Assembly: GCA_023489375.1 (NCBI GenBank)
Contig: JAMDCX010000047.1
Location: forward strand, 1-7,078
Origin: Planctomycetota bacterium
GTDB taxonomy: Bacteria; Planctomycetota; Phycisphaerae; WQYP01
Reading direction: 5' to 3'
DNA: 7,078 nt
Shown here piece after piece: positions 1 to 5,076 of the stretch; within the stretch, counting starts at the first letter, position 1, and every line of letters starts with the position of its first letter. The position numbers and the translations under genes are program-made. The notes under the pieces were generated by a model. That model ran no database searches and was not told the DNA's origin. It saw only the letters and a list, made by a program, of their open reading frames with translations.

Positions 1-181
1 CGGAGGAACGTAGAGGTTTAGCACTGTGGTCAGGAATTCTCCGATGATCTCCATTACCTCTATTGTTTATACCGTTATGAATCATTGATATTAGCCATAG
101 AGGGGATTGGTTACAGGTCTGGCGTTGAATGTTGCTCGCTGTGTCGTCGTGTCGTTGTGGTGAAAGTATTGTGTTTTTATT

Positions 182-216
182 CATTACTCATTACTCATTA
201 CTCATTGTTTATTACT
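182..216. repeat. Heptamer tandem repeat (CATTACT)n
   Basis: Three perfect head-to-tail copies of CATTACT (182-202) are followed by two degenerate copies, CATTGTT and TATTACT. The period is exactly seven bases and no gene covers it. Short open frames across it read as a repetitive Ser-Leu-Ile-Thr-His peptide and are not convincing proteins. Similar seven-base repeats occur at the far end of the window. Confidence 0.85.
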
Positions 217-244
217 CACTTGCATAATGATTTTTCACGGTTAT

Positions 245-262
245 GGTCCATGAACGGTTACG
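245..262 (+). repeat. Third copy of the element-terminus motif
   Basis: This 18-base stretch, GGTCCATGAACGGTTACG, matches the reverse complement of 4131-4148 at 16 of 18 positions; that segment is the left end of the MITE-like element. The core TGAACGGTTAC is also present at its right end (4432-4442). A shorter direct copy, ACGGTTA, lies just upstream at 237-243. No convincing partner end was found in the first 240 bases, so this is either a solo terminus or the end of an element whose other end is degraded or outside the window. Confidence 0.55.
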
Positions 263-276
263 AATATTCATCTCTG

Positions 277-325
277 GTTCCCAGGCCTGGTTCGTGGAAA
301 AGCGGCTTGGGAACTTGAACCAGGC
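277..325. repeat. Two crossing inverted repeats downstream of arsR
   Basis: Arm A, GTTCCCA (277-283), is complementary to 308-314. Arm B, GCCTGGTTC (285-293), is complementary to 317-325. The order is A-B-A'-B', so the two stems cross rather than nest. CCAGGCCTGG (281-290) is also a perfect ten-base palindrome. The block lies 36 bases beyond the arsR stop, where a terminator would be expected, but neither strand shows a U-tract after a stem, so a factor-independent terminator is not supported. Confidence 0.6.
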
Positions 326-360
326 TGGCTCCCGCTTTCCTCCGGCTTGCCACCTGGAAT

Positions 361-708
361 CTACGACCGGGCTTCACAGCCGAAACTGCGTCGCGCTTCT
401 TCCAGCCAGGCCCGGACCACGGGTTGATTGACATAGAAGTATACGCTGTTACATTGCCGCCGCCACTTGACCAGCCCGGCCAGCCGCAGTTGCTTTAAAT
501 GATGCGACACCGTCGGCTGCGTAAGGCCCAGTTCCTCGGCCAGCTCCACGACATTGTACATCTCCTGACAGATCGCCGCACACGGCAGAATCTGCATGAT
601 CCGCACGCGCGTCGGTTCTCCTAACGCATTAAAAATCGACGCAAAATGTTCATCATCCCGGATCAACCGGGAGAATTTGGGTATGGTTCGCACGGGCGAT
701 CTGGCCAT
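361..708 (-). CDS. ArsR-family winged-helix transcriptional repressor
   Basis: A 115-residue protein of typical ArsR/SmtB length, expected to bind operator DNA as a dimer in the cytoplasm and release it on binding an effector. Residues 22-40 resemble the first helices (FASIFNALGEPTRVRIMQIL). Residues 53-80 form the helix-turn-helix, with a recognition helix containing QPTVSHHLKQL, and 80-93 fit the beta-wing. The classical metal motif ELCVCDL at the start of this region is replaced by MYNVVEL, so the usual arsenic-binding cysteines are missing. Cysteines exist at 43, 47, 86 and 111, and 43/47 could form a different site. The start is ATG at 706-708 with AGGA at 717-720, eight bases upstream. 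It follows serA by 15 bases, so it is probably co-transcribed and may regulate that operon. The ligand cannot be told from the sequence. Confidence 0.9.
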   Translation of the reverse strand: MARSPVRTIPKFSRLIRDDEHFASIFNALGEPTRVRIMQILPCAAICQEMYNVVELAEELGLTQPTVSHHLKQLRLAGLVKWRRQCNSVYFYVNQPVVRAWLEEARRSFGCEARS

Positions 709-716
709 GTCCGGGT

Positions 717-720
717 TCCT
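717..720 (-). promoter_or_regulatory. Shine-Dalgarno site of arsR in the serA-arsR junction
   Basis: On the minus strand AGGA sits eight bases before the ATG at 708, almost immediately after the serA TAA (724-726). It fixes the arsR start and leaves no room for a separate promoter in the 15-base gap, which supports a shared transcript. Confidence 0.7.
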
Positions 721-723
721 GAA

Positions 724-2337
724 TTACGCTTCCGTCGGCGATAAGGCCGGCAGGACAAACGTCTTAACAACCTCGATTCCCGAATCTTTGCGCAGCGCCG
801 CCAGGCATTCCGCCGTCGGTGGCGCATCGAGCTTCAGCAACATCAGCGCTTTGTCCCCCTTGCGGCTGATGGTCATGTCCGCAATGTTGATTTTCTGCTG
901 GCCGAAGGTGTTGCCCACAAAACCAATCACCCCGGGGCGATCTTTATTCACAATGAGCGTCATGGCGCCTTCCGGCACCATGTCCATCCAATAACCTTTG
1001 ATGGCCAGGACCCGCGGTAAATTATCAGCGAACACCGTACCGATCATGGAATGGCGTTTATCGCCTTCGGTGATTTCCAGTTCAATACTATGCTGTAGTG
1101 TGCGCTGCATGGCCTGCCCCATGGTTTCCTGCCGGATACTGATGCCGCGTTGCTCCGCCAGATGCAGCACATTGACCACATTGGGAACCTGTTCAATGTG
1201 CGTTTTTAACAGTTCAATCAGCGCCAGGCGCTGCAAAGTCGCGGTAATGCGTTTGGGCATTTCACCATTCGTTCGCAGGGTTACTGAACTGAAGCCCTGA
1301 TCTACAATGGCGCCAAGGATAATGCCCATGCGCTGTGCCAAGTCGGCATACGCCTTCTCCGGCGCCGAGAGTTTCATTTCAATGCCGCCGGCATTGACCG
1401 CCCCTTCTATCCCCTCTCCGCGCAGATACAGTAAAATTTCATGCACCGCGTCAACCGATACGGCCGCCTGGGCTTCATTGGTGCTGGCTCCCAGATGGGG
1501 CGTCAGCAGGACTTTGTCGCCCAGAGAAAACAAAGGAGAATCCTTGGCGGGCGGTTCGATTTCATATACATCCAGTGCCGCCCCGGCAACATGGCCGGAC
1601 GCTATGGCCGCGGCTAAATCTTTTTCACTTATCACGCCGCCGCGTGCGCAGTTGATGAACCGTACGCCTTTTTTGCACAGTGCTATTTTGGCCGCATCAA
1701 TCAGACCACGAGTTTTATCTCCCGGCACATGCACGGTGATGTAATCGCACTGCGGCAGCAGCGAATCCAGGTCATGTGTCATGGTTACCTGCCCATCCAG
1801 AGCGTTATTGGCAAAGAAGAATGGATCAAACGCCACTGCTTTCATCTCCAGCCCCAGCGCCCGTTTGGCCACCGCGCGGCCAATGCGGCCGAAACCAATA
1901 ATCCCCAGGGTCTTTCCCGCCAGCTGAGTACCCATGAATTTATTGCGTTCCCACAGCCCCGCCCGAACATGGGCATCGGCGGCGGCGAGTTTCCGCGATA
2001 AGGCCAGCATCAGACCGATAGCATGTTCCGCAGTGGTTGTGGTATTGGCATCCGGGGTATTCATCACCAGTACGCCGACCCTGGTGGCGGCGGCCACATC
2101 CACATTATCAACGCCCACCCCCGCGCGGGCGATGGCCTTGAGTCGACCGGGTTTTTCCAATTCTGCCGCCTTGACCTTTACACCACTGCGGATGATCACT
2201 CCGTCATGGTTGCCGATCTCGGTGGCCAATTCACCGGGGTTCCACTTGGGTTTGTTGGTGACCTGTACATCCGGCTGCGCCCTTAGCAGGTCCAGCCCCT
2301 CTTCAGCTATTTTGTCCGCAACGAGAATCTTAATCAT
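724..2337 (-). CDS. serA: D-3-phosphoglycerate dehydrogenase (long form with ACT domain)
   Basis: Oxidises 3-phosphoglycerate to 3-phosphohydroxypyruvate with NAD+, the first committed step of serine synthesis, in the cytoplasm. The 537-residue product matches the long SerA type. Residues 1-100 and 285-315 form the substrate-binding domain and about 100-285 the Rossmann domain, with GFGRIG at 148-153 and Asp171, which favours NAD over NADP. Catalytic residues are visible: Arg232 in ARGG, Glu261 in the IEP segment, and His281 in TPHLG. About 315-450 is the allosteric substrate-binding domain and about 457-530 the ACT domain, which in relatives binds serine for feedback inhibition. The start was set at ATG 2335-2337 because the family begins MxKILVxD and a GGA lies nine bases upstream. 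An in-frame ATG at 2373 would add 12 unconserved residues and has no clear Shine-Dalgarno. It is first in the operon with arsR. Confidence 0.96.
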   Translation of the reverse strand: MIKILVADKIAEEGLDLLRAQPDVQVTNKPKWNPGELATEIGNHDGVIIRSGVKVKAAELEKPGRLKAIARAGVGVDNVDVAAATRVGVLVMNTPDANTTTTAEHAIGLMLALSRKLAAADAHVRAGLWERNKFMGTQLAGKTLGIIGFGRIGRAVAKRALGLEMKAVAFDPFFFANNALDGQVTMTHDLDSLLPQCDYITVHVPGDKTRGLIDAAKIALCKKGVRFINCARGGVISEKDLAAAIASGHVAGAALDVYEIEPPAKDSPLFSLGDKVLLTPHLGASTNEAQAAVSVDAVHEILLYLRGEGIEGAVNAGGIEMKLSAPEKAYADLAQRMGIILGAIVDQGFSSVTLRTNGEMPKRITATLQRLALIELLKTHIEQVPNVVNVLHLAEQRGISIRQETMGQAMQRTLQHSIELEITEGDKRHSMIGTVFADNLPRVLAIKGYWMDMVPEGAMTLIVNKDRPGVIGFVGNTFGQQKINIADMTISRKGDKALMLLKLDAPPTAECLAALRKDSGIEVVKTFVLPALSPTEA

Positions 2338-2380
2338 CTTAAAAAATCCAGTTTCAATACCATAATAACCCATTTCACTT

Positions 2381-2408
2381 TTCGGAGATCATACTGACCG
2401 CTCCCGAA
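2381..2408. promoter_or_regulatory. Inverted repeat at the predicted serA transcript start
   Basis: TTCGG (2381-2385) and CCGAA (2404-2408) are perfect five-base arms; allowing one bulge the match extends to TTCGGAG against CTCCCGAA. The repeat begins about where transcription from the 2416-2444 promoter should start. It could be a leader hairpin or an operator for the co-transcribed ArsR protein. The arms are short, so chance is possible. Confidence 0.25.
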
Positions 2409-2415
2409 TACAGAG

Positions 2416-2444
2416 AGTATAGGCCAAAGTTTCCCCACGGCCAA
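2416..2444 (-). promoter_or_regulatory. Predicted sigma70-type promoter of serA-arsR
   Basis: Reading the minus strand, TTGGCC (2444-2439, four of six to TTGACA) is followed after exactly 17 bases by TATACT (2421-2416, five of six to TATAAT). The expected start point near 2409 gives a leader of about 70 bases to the serA ATG. Confidence 0.5.
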
Positions 2445-2680
2445 GCGCCGGGCGAACGTAGTATATGAAGGCGAAGTCTTGGCGTGCGGCAATTTTTCCG
2501 GTAAGGGCCTGTACCAGCCACCGCATGGCGATGCTGCTGCTCTTTCTCAAATTTCAAATTCCCTTTCCGCCCGAAGTCGCCCTCCAAGGGGCTGTTGGTC
2601 AAGTAGTCTGCAGACGGGCCAGTATGTGAAAGCCACAATTTATGGCCACACCCGTGTTCGCTTGGGGGTGGCTTCATCGG

Positions 2681-2709
2681 TTAACATGATTGATGATTTC
2701 CGGGATAAT
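2681..2709 (+). promoter_or_regulatory. Predicted sigma70-type promoter of yihY
   Basis: TTAACA (2681-2686, five of six) and GATAAT (2704-2709, five of six) are separated by exactly 17 bases. Transcription would start near 2716, about 30 bases before the ATG at 2746. The ATG at 2686 overlaps the -35 box, which argues against the longer upstream reading of the gene. The rest of 2445-2680 shows no gene, only a two-unit CAAAT heptad repeat (2546-2559) and a GTCTGCAGAC palindrome (2606-2615). Confidence 0.6.
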
Positions 2710-2734
2710 CGGGATCAGCTACAGGAACCGTTTT

Positions 2735-2738
2735 GGAG
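2735..2738 (+). promoter_or_regulatory. Shine-Dalgarno site deciding the yihY start
   Basis: GGAG lies seven bases before the ATG at 2746-2748. The frame stays open upstream to an ATG at 2479, but the extra 89 codons have no family resemblance and poor initiation signals, so this site defines the start. Confidence 0.75.
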
Positions 2739-2745
2739 TAACATC

Positions 2746-4098
2746 ATGCTGGAGGATCAGACCACTTTATCCACCAAAGTTTCCCAGGCATCGGAGCCGC
2801 CGATGCTGAGACGATGGTTATCCAATCTACGCCTTGGATGGAAAATTCTGCGCGCGCGTATGGCGGAGGATCGCACGGGCCAACAGGCGGCAGCAATGAC
2901 ATACAATACGCTTTTCAGCCTCTTACCGGTCATGGTGCTGCTGCTGGTTTTGATGTCTCTGGTGTTGGCTAAACAACAGATTCACCATGAAGAAATGTCG
3001 TTCGTACATCGGTTGGGTTTAAGCCAGCTTTCCACCCGGGGCGCCACAGGCGCCACCACCAAACCGCAATTTATTGTACAGACCATTATTCATCAGATTG
3101 ATAAAATGCGCTCAGTATTGCGCTCTCCGGGCACGGGGATTGTCGGTTTTATAACCTTGCTCTGGGCGGCCATCAGTTTGATGAATGTCATCGAAACCGC
3201 GTTTAATCATATCTATCGCGTGACGGAAAAACGCCCCTGGACCCGTAAGTTTACACTGTACTGGTGCGTGCTTTCGCTGGGACCGCTGGCGGTGGCTGCA
3301 TCGCTGTTTGCCTCCGCCAAGCTCCTTGCGGCCACCGCGGCACTGCATGTAAGTGCGGCCCTGTTCACTCCCTTCGGCATTCTGGTCAGTTACGCCGGAG
3401 ATTGGGCCTTGATTTTTGTGCTTTATAAACTCATACCCAACACCCTGGTCCGGTGGAAAGCCGCAGCCGTCGGAGCTTTGGCCGCCACGCTGTTGTGGGA
3501 GGCTGGAAAATATGGTTTTGGCTTTTACGTTCATGATTTAGCAGGCTATGGTAAATGGTATGGCAATCTGGGATTGATTCCGCTATTTATGCTGTGGATT
3601 TATTTGACGTGGAACTTTCTGCTTATTGGCCTGGAAATCGCTTTTATTCAGCAGTATTTTCCGGTGCTTAAACGACGTTTCATCATGCGTCGGGGTGGCC
3701 GCGCCGCATTGGCCGACAGCCGCTGGATATTGCCGCTGGCCATTTTGCTGGTCCATCGTTTTGAAGCGGGCCAAAAACTCACAGCGGAAATCGCTGCCGA
3801 TGAATTGGGCATGGCGCTGGAACCGGCGGAGGAAATGCTCTCATCGCTCTCTAAAGCCGGGCTGGTACTGCCGATAGGCGGACCCCCGAAACAATATGTG
3901 CTGGCCAGGGCGCCGGAAAAAATTGCCGTAGAAGAAATCCTGCATGCCGCATCTGACGGTTGCCATACGCTTACTGATTCCATGGCGACCACCGCCGAAG
4001 GCCATGTTCTGCGGCGCCCGCGATTGAGAGAGTTTTATGATCTGGAGTCGCAATGGGGAAAACGTCATACCCTGGCGGAATTGGCGGCTCATACCTAA
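2746..4098 (+). CDS. YihY/UPF0761-family inner-membrane protein with C-terminal winged-helix-like region
   Basis: A 450-residue membrane protein of the YihY family, once mislabelled ribonuclease BN; its molecular function is not established. Six hydrophobic segments are visible at about 57-76, 129-149, 171-190, 207-230, 238-256 and 276-303. The family signature near the first segment, TYNTLFSLLPVMV (52-64), follows a basic amphipathic stretch, and the conserved core YRVTEKRPW (157-165) and YGKWYGNLGLIP (268-279) are present. Residues 1-20 are unconserved. Beyond the membrane core, about 320-400 is soluble and reads like a winged helix: LTAEIAADELGMALE, then a second helix ending in LSKAGLV, then a short wing. 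Plain YihY proteins near 290 residues lack this tail, although related long forms have it. It has its own promoter and no close downstream partner, because the next gene lies beyond a MITE-like insertion. Confidence 0.88.
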   Translation: MLEDQTTLSTKVSQASEPPMLRRWLSNLRLGWKILRARMAEDRTGQQAAAMTYNTLFSLLPVMVLLLVLMSLVLAKQQIHHEEMSFVHRLGLSQLSTRGATGATTKPQFIVQTIIHQIDKMRSVLRSPGTGIVGFITLLWAAISLMNVIETAFNHIYRVTEKRPWTRKFTLYWCVLSLGPLAVAASLFASAKLLAATAALHVSAALFTPFGILVSYAGDWALIFVLYKLIPNTLVRWKAAAVGALAATLLWEAGKYGFGFYVHDLAGYGKWYGNLGLIPLFMLWIYLTWNFLLIGLEIAFIQQYFPVLKRRFIMRRGGRAALADSRWILPLAILLVHRFEAGQKLTAEIAADELGMALEPAEEMLSSLSKAGLVLPIGGPPKQYVLARAPEKIAVEEILHAASDGCHTLTDSMATTAEGHVLRRPRLREFYDLESQWGKRHTLAELAAHT

Positions 4099-4158
4099 AT
4101 TGGAAACATGGAAGTATGGTCGTGTTGCCACGTAACCGTTCACGGGCCATGCCGATGA

Positions 4159-4181
4159 GCCAGAATTACGGTGATTCTGGC
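4159..4181. repeat. Hairpin 1 of the MITE-like element
   Basis: GCCAGAAT (4159-4166) pairs perfectly with ATTCTGGC (4174-4181) around a seven-base loop. The stem is not followed by a U-tract, so it is structural rather than a terminator. Confidence 0.65.
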
Positions 4182-4278
4182 GGAGTACGACCAGAAATGG
4201 TGGCCTTCAAATCGATATCTGTCTCCAGAGCATCCACTGGTAATGCTGTACCAACGACTCCTTGGGGGGGAGGCAACG

Positions 4279-4295
4279 GCGGGCGAGACGCCCGC
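4279..4295. repeat. Hairpin 2 of the MITE-like element, very GC-rich
   Basis: GCGGGCG (4279-4285) and CGCCCGC (4289-4295) form a perfect seven-base, all-GC stem closed by AGA. A run of seven G lies just upstream (4264-4270). From memory, GGGCGAGACGCCC hairpins of this type recur in spacers of PVC and cyanobacterial genomes. The sequence after the stem is GATCTTCG, not a U-tract. Confidence 0.75.
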
Positions 4296-4316
4296 GATCT
4301 TCGTGCACTGGGATAC

Positions 4317-4330
4317 TGCATAAATATGCA
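4317..4330. repeat. Hairpin/palindrome 3 of the MITE-like element
   Basis: TGCATA (4317-4322) and TATGCA (4325-4330) are perfect inverted arms around AA. The loop is too short for a stable RNA hairpin without opening a base pair, so it may act as a DNA palindrome. Confidence 0.5.
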
Positions 4331-4399
4331 AACAAGTGATGACATTGGGACTTTTGGCCGCAGCATAATGGACCTTAAAGCGAGGGGACCATTTGTGGT

Positions 4400-4416
4400 G
4401 CAGATTTCCAGTCTGC
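4400..4416. repeat. Hairpin 4 of the MITE-like element
   Basis: GCAGA (4400-4404) pairs with TCTGC (4412-4416) around TTTCCAG. From memory, GCAGACTTTCCAGTCTGC-like hairpins are a frequent spacer repeat in Verrucomicrobiota. It lies just inside the right terminal repeat. Confidence 0.5.
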
Positions 4417-4513
4417 CCGATCATTACTGCGTGAACGGTTACATTGCCACAAAGTATGGAAGCAATCTGTAAAAAGCTGTACGCTGTGATTTTACCCACC
4501 GCCGCGATATATC

Positions 4514-4522
4514 TGCTATACT
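4514..4522 (+). promoter_or_regulatory. Predicted extended -10 promoter of the receiver gene
   Basis: TGC followed by TATACT (4517-4522, five of six) is an extended -10 element. The -35 is poor: TTTACC at 4491-4496 is four of six but spaced 20 bases away. The predicted start near 4529 leaves about 28 bases to the ATG at 4557. The promoter lies about 70 bases beyond the right end of the MITE-like element, so the gene does not need read-through from yihY. Confidence 0.45.
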
Positions 4523-4556
4523 TTTTTCCAGTGTGGTTATTGCACAGGGCGGAAAT

Positions 4557-4943
4557 ATGGATGTGCGTATTCTGGATGTTGGTCAATGCGGGTTTGATCA
4601 TCGCGCCATTACCAGCTTTCTCCAATCCATCGTTAAAGCGCAGGTGGATGCCGCGGGTACTGCGGCGGAAGCCAGCCAGCTGGTGCGGCAAAATCATTAC
4701 GCGCTGGTGCTGGTCAATCGCCTTTTAGATCAGGACGGTTCGAGCGGCCTGGAGTTGATCAAACAGTTGCGGCTCAACGCGGATTGCCCACGGCTGATGC
4801 TGGTAAGCAACAAACCCGAGGCGCAACGCCAGGCCATAGCCGCCGGGGCCTTGCCTGGTTTCGGTAAAAATAGCCTGCATAAGCCGCAGACCGCGGAACA
4901 TCTGCGGGCCGTGCTGGAGGCGAAGGAAGGCCAGGAAAAGTGA
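4557..4943 (+). CDS. Stand-alone receiver-like protein lacking the phosphoacceptor Asp
   Basis: A 128-residue protein, essentially a single CheY-like receiver fold with no output domain. Alignment by eye: strand 1 RILDVGQ (4-10), strand 3 YALVLVN (48-54), the DGSSGLELI turn and helix (60-68), strand 4 RLMLVSN (79-85) and the AAGALPGFGK segment (95-104). The site matching CheY Asp57 is Asn54, and the acidic pair near strand 1 is Gly9-Gln10. Ser84 sits at the Thr87 position and Lys104 matches Lys109. It therefore should not be phosphorylated by the normal route and may be a phosphorylation-independent interaction module. The start at 4557 has AGGG seven bases upstream; an in-frame ATG at 4533 would add eight unconserved residues. 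Proteins with a GFGK..LH..PET ending are familiar to me from PVC genomes, without known function. Confidence 0.75.
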   Translation: MDVRILDVGQCGFDHRAITSFLQSIVKAQVDAAGTAAEASQLVRQNHYALVLVNRLLDQDGSSGLELIKQLRLNADCPRLMLVSNKPEAQRQAIAAGALPGFGKNSLHKPQTAEHLRAVLEAKEGQEK

Positions 4944-4974
4944 AACTTTCGCCTTTTTAGGAACGCAATAAGTC

Positions 4975-5006
4975 CCGTCAACGTAAGTACCATCTGGTGC
5001 TGACGG
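4975..5006. repeat. First hairpin in the receiver-glycosyltransferase spacer
   Basis: CCGTCA (4975-4980) pairs with TGACGG (5001-5006); inside the 20-base loop ACCA and TGGT can form a smaller stem. It begins 31 bases after the receiver stop and has no following U-tract. Confidence 0.45.
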
Positions 5007-5010
5007 TTGT

Positions 5011-5031
5011 CACTGATACGTGCTGTCAGTG
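5011..5031. repeat. Second hairpin in the receiver-glycosyltransferase spacer
   Basis: CACTGA (5011-5016) and TCAGTG (5026-5031) are perfect inverted arms separated by nine bases. The spacing would suit either an RNA hairpin or an operator for a dimeric regulator. It lies 45 bases before the glycosyltransferase start. No convincing promoter was found in 4944-5076. Confidence 0.45.
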
Positions 5032-5076
5032 GTGGCTCTCTGGTTAATGATTCCGGATTTATGCAGGAAATTATAG

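Larger units (their letters stand above)
4124..4450. mobile_element. MITE-like element with 13-base terminal inverted repeats
   Basis: GTAACCGTTCACG (4132-4144) and CGTGAACGGTTAC (4430-4442) are perfect 13-base inverted repeats bounding a 311-base interval with no credible coding frame. The flanks are direct repeats: GTTGCCAC (4124-4131) and ATTGCCAC (4443-4450), identical at seven of eight positions and touching the inverted repeats exactly, as a target-site duplication would. The interior is dense in hairpins. Together these fit a small non-autonomous transposable element inserted between yihY and the receiver gene. No transposase is present. The repeat family is not one I recognise by name, and a structured dispersed repeat of another kind remains possible. 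Confidence 0.6.

Noticed and set aside
182..216. CRISPR array
   Set aside because: The repeated unit is only seven bases with no spacers, and no cas genes are present.
85..318. 77-residue open frame at the left end
   Set aside because: It is a translation of the CATTACT heptamer array and inverted repeats and has no credible initiation site.
2338..2373. Longer serA start at 2373
   Set aside because: Twelve additional residues precede the conserved MIKILVAD start and lack a Shine-Dalgarno; kept only as an alternative.
2338..2480. Riboswitch or T-box upstream of serA
   Set aside because: The predicted leader is only about 70 bases and no conserved riboswitch core or terminator-antiterminator pair was seen.
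2479..2745. N-terminal extension of yihY by 89 codons
   Set aside because: The translation is low in hydrophobicity with no family resemblance, the frame crosses the predicted promoter (2681-2709), and a strong GGAG site marks the ATG at 2746.
2746..4098. Ribonuclease BN assignment for the YihY-family gene
   Set aside because: This older label for the family is wrong; RNase BN activity in E. coli belongs to ElaC, and the protein here is a polytopic membrane protein without nuclease motifs.
4053..4472. 139-residue open frame across the spacer after yihY
   Set aside because: It overlaps the yihY end and the MITE-like element, and its sequence is made of translated hairpins and terminal repeats with no domain signal.
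4140..4697. 185-residue minus-strand open frame
   Set aside because: It covers the repeat element and is antisense to the receiver gene; composition is not protein-like and the start region is the terminal repeat.
4444..4728. 94-residue hydrophobic open frame overlapping the receiver start
   Set aside because: It is an alternative frame of the promoter and receiver gene; the receiver reading frame has clear fold conservation, this one does not.
4936..4968. Possible terminator after the receiver gene ending in a T5 run
   Set aside because: The AAAG/CTTT pairing before the T-run is only four bases and is separated from it by GCC; stability would be very low.
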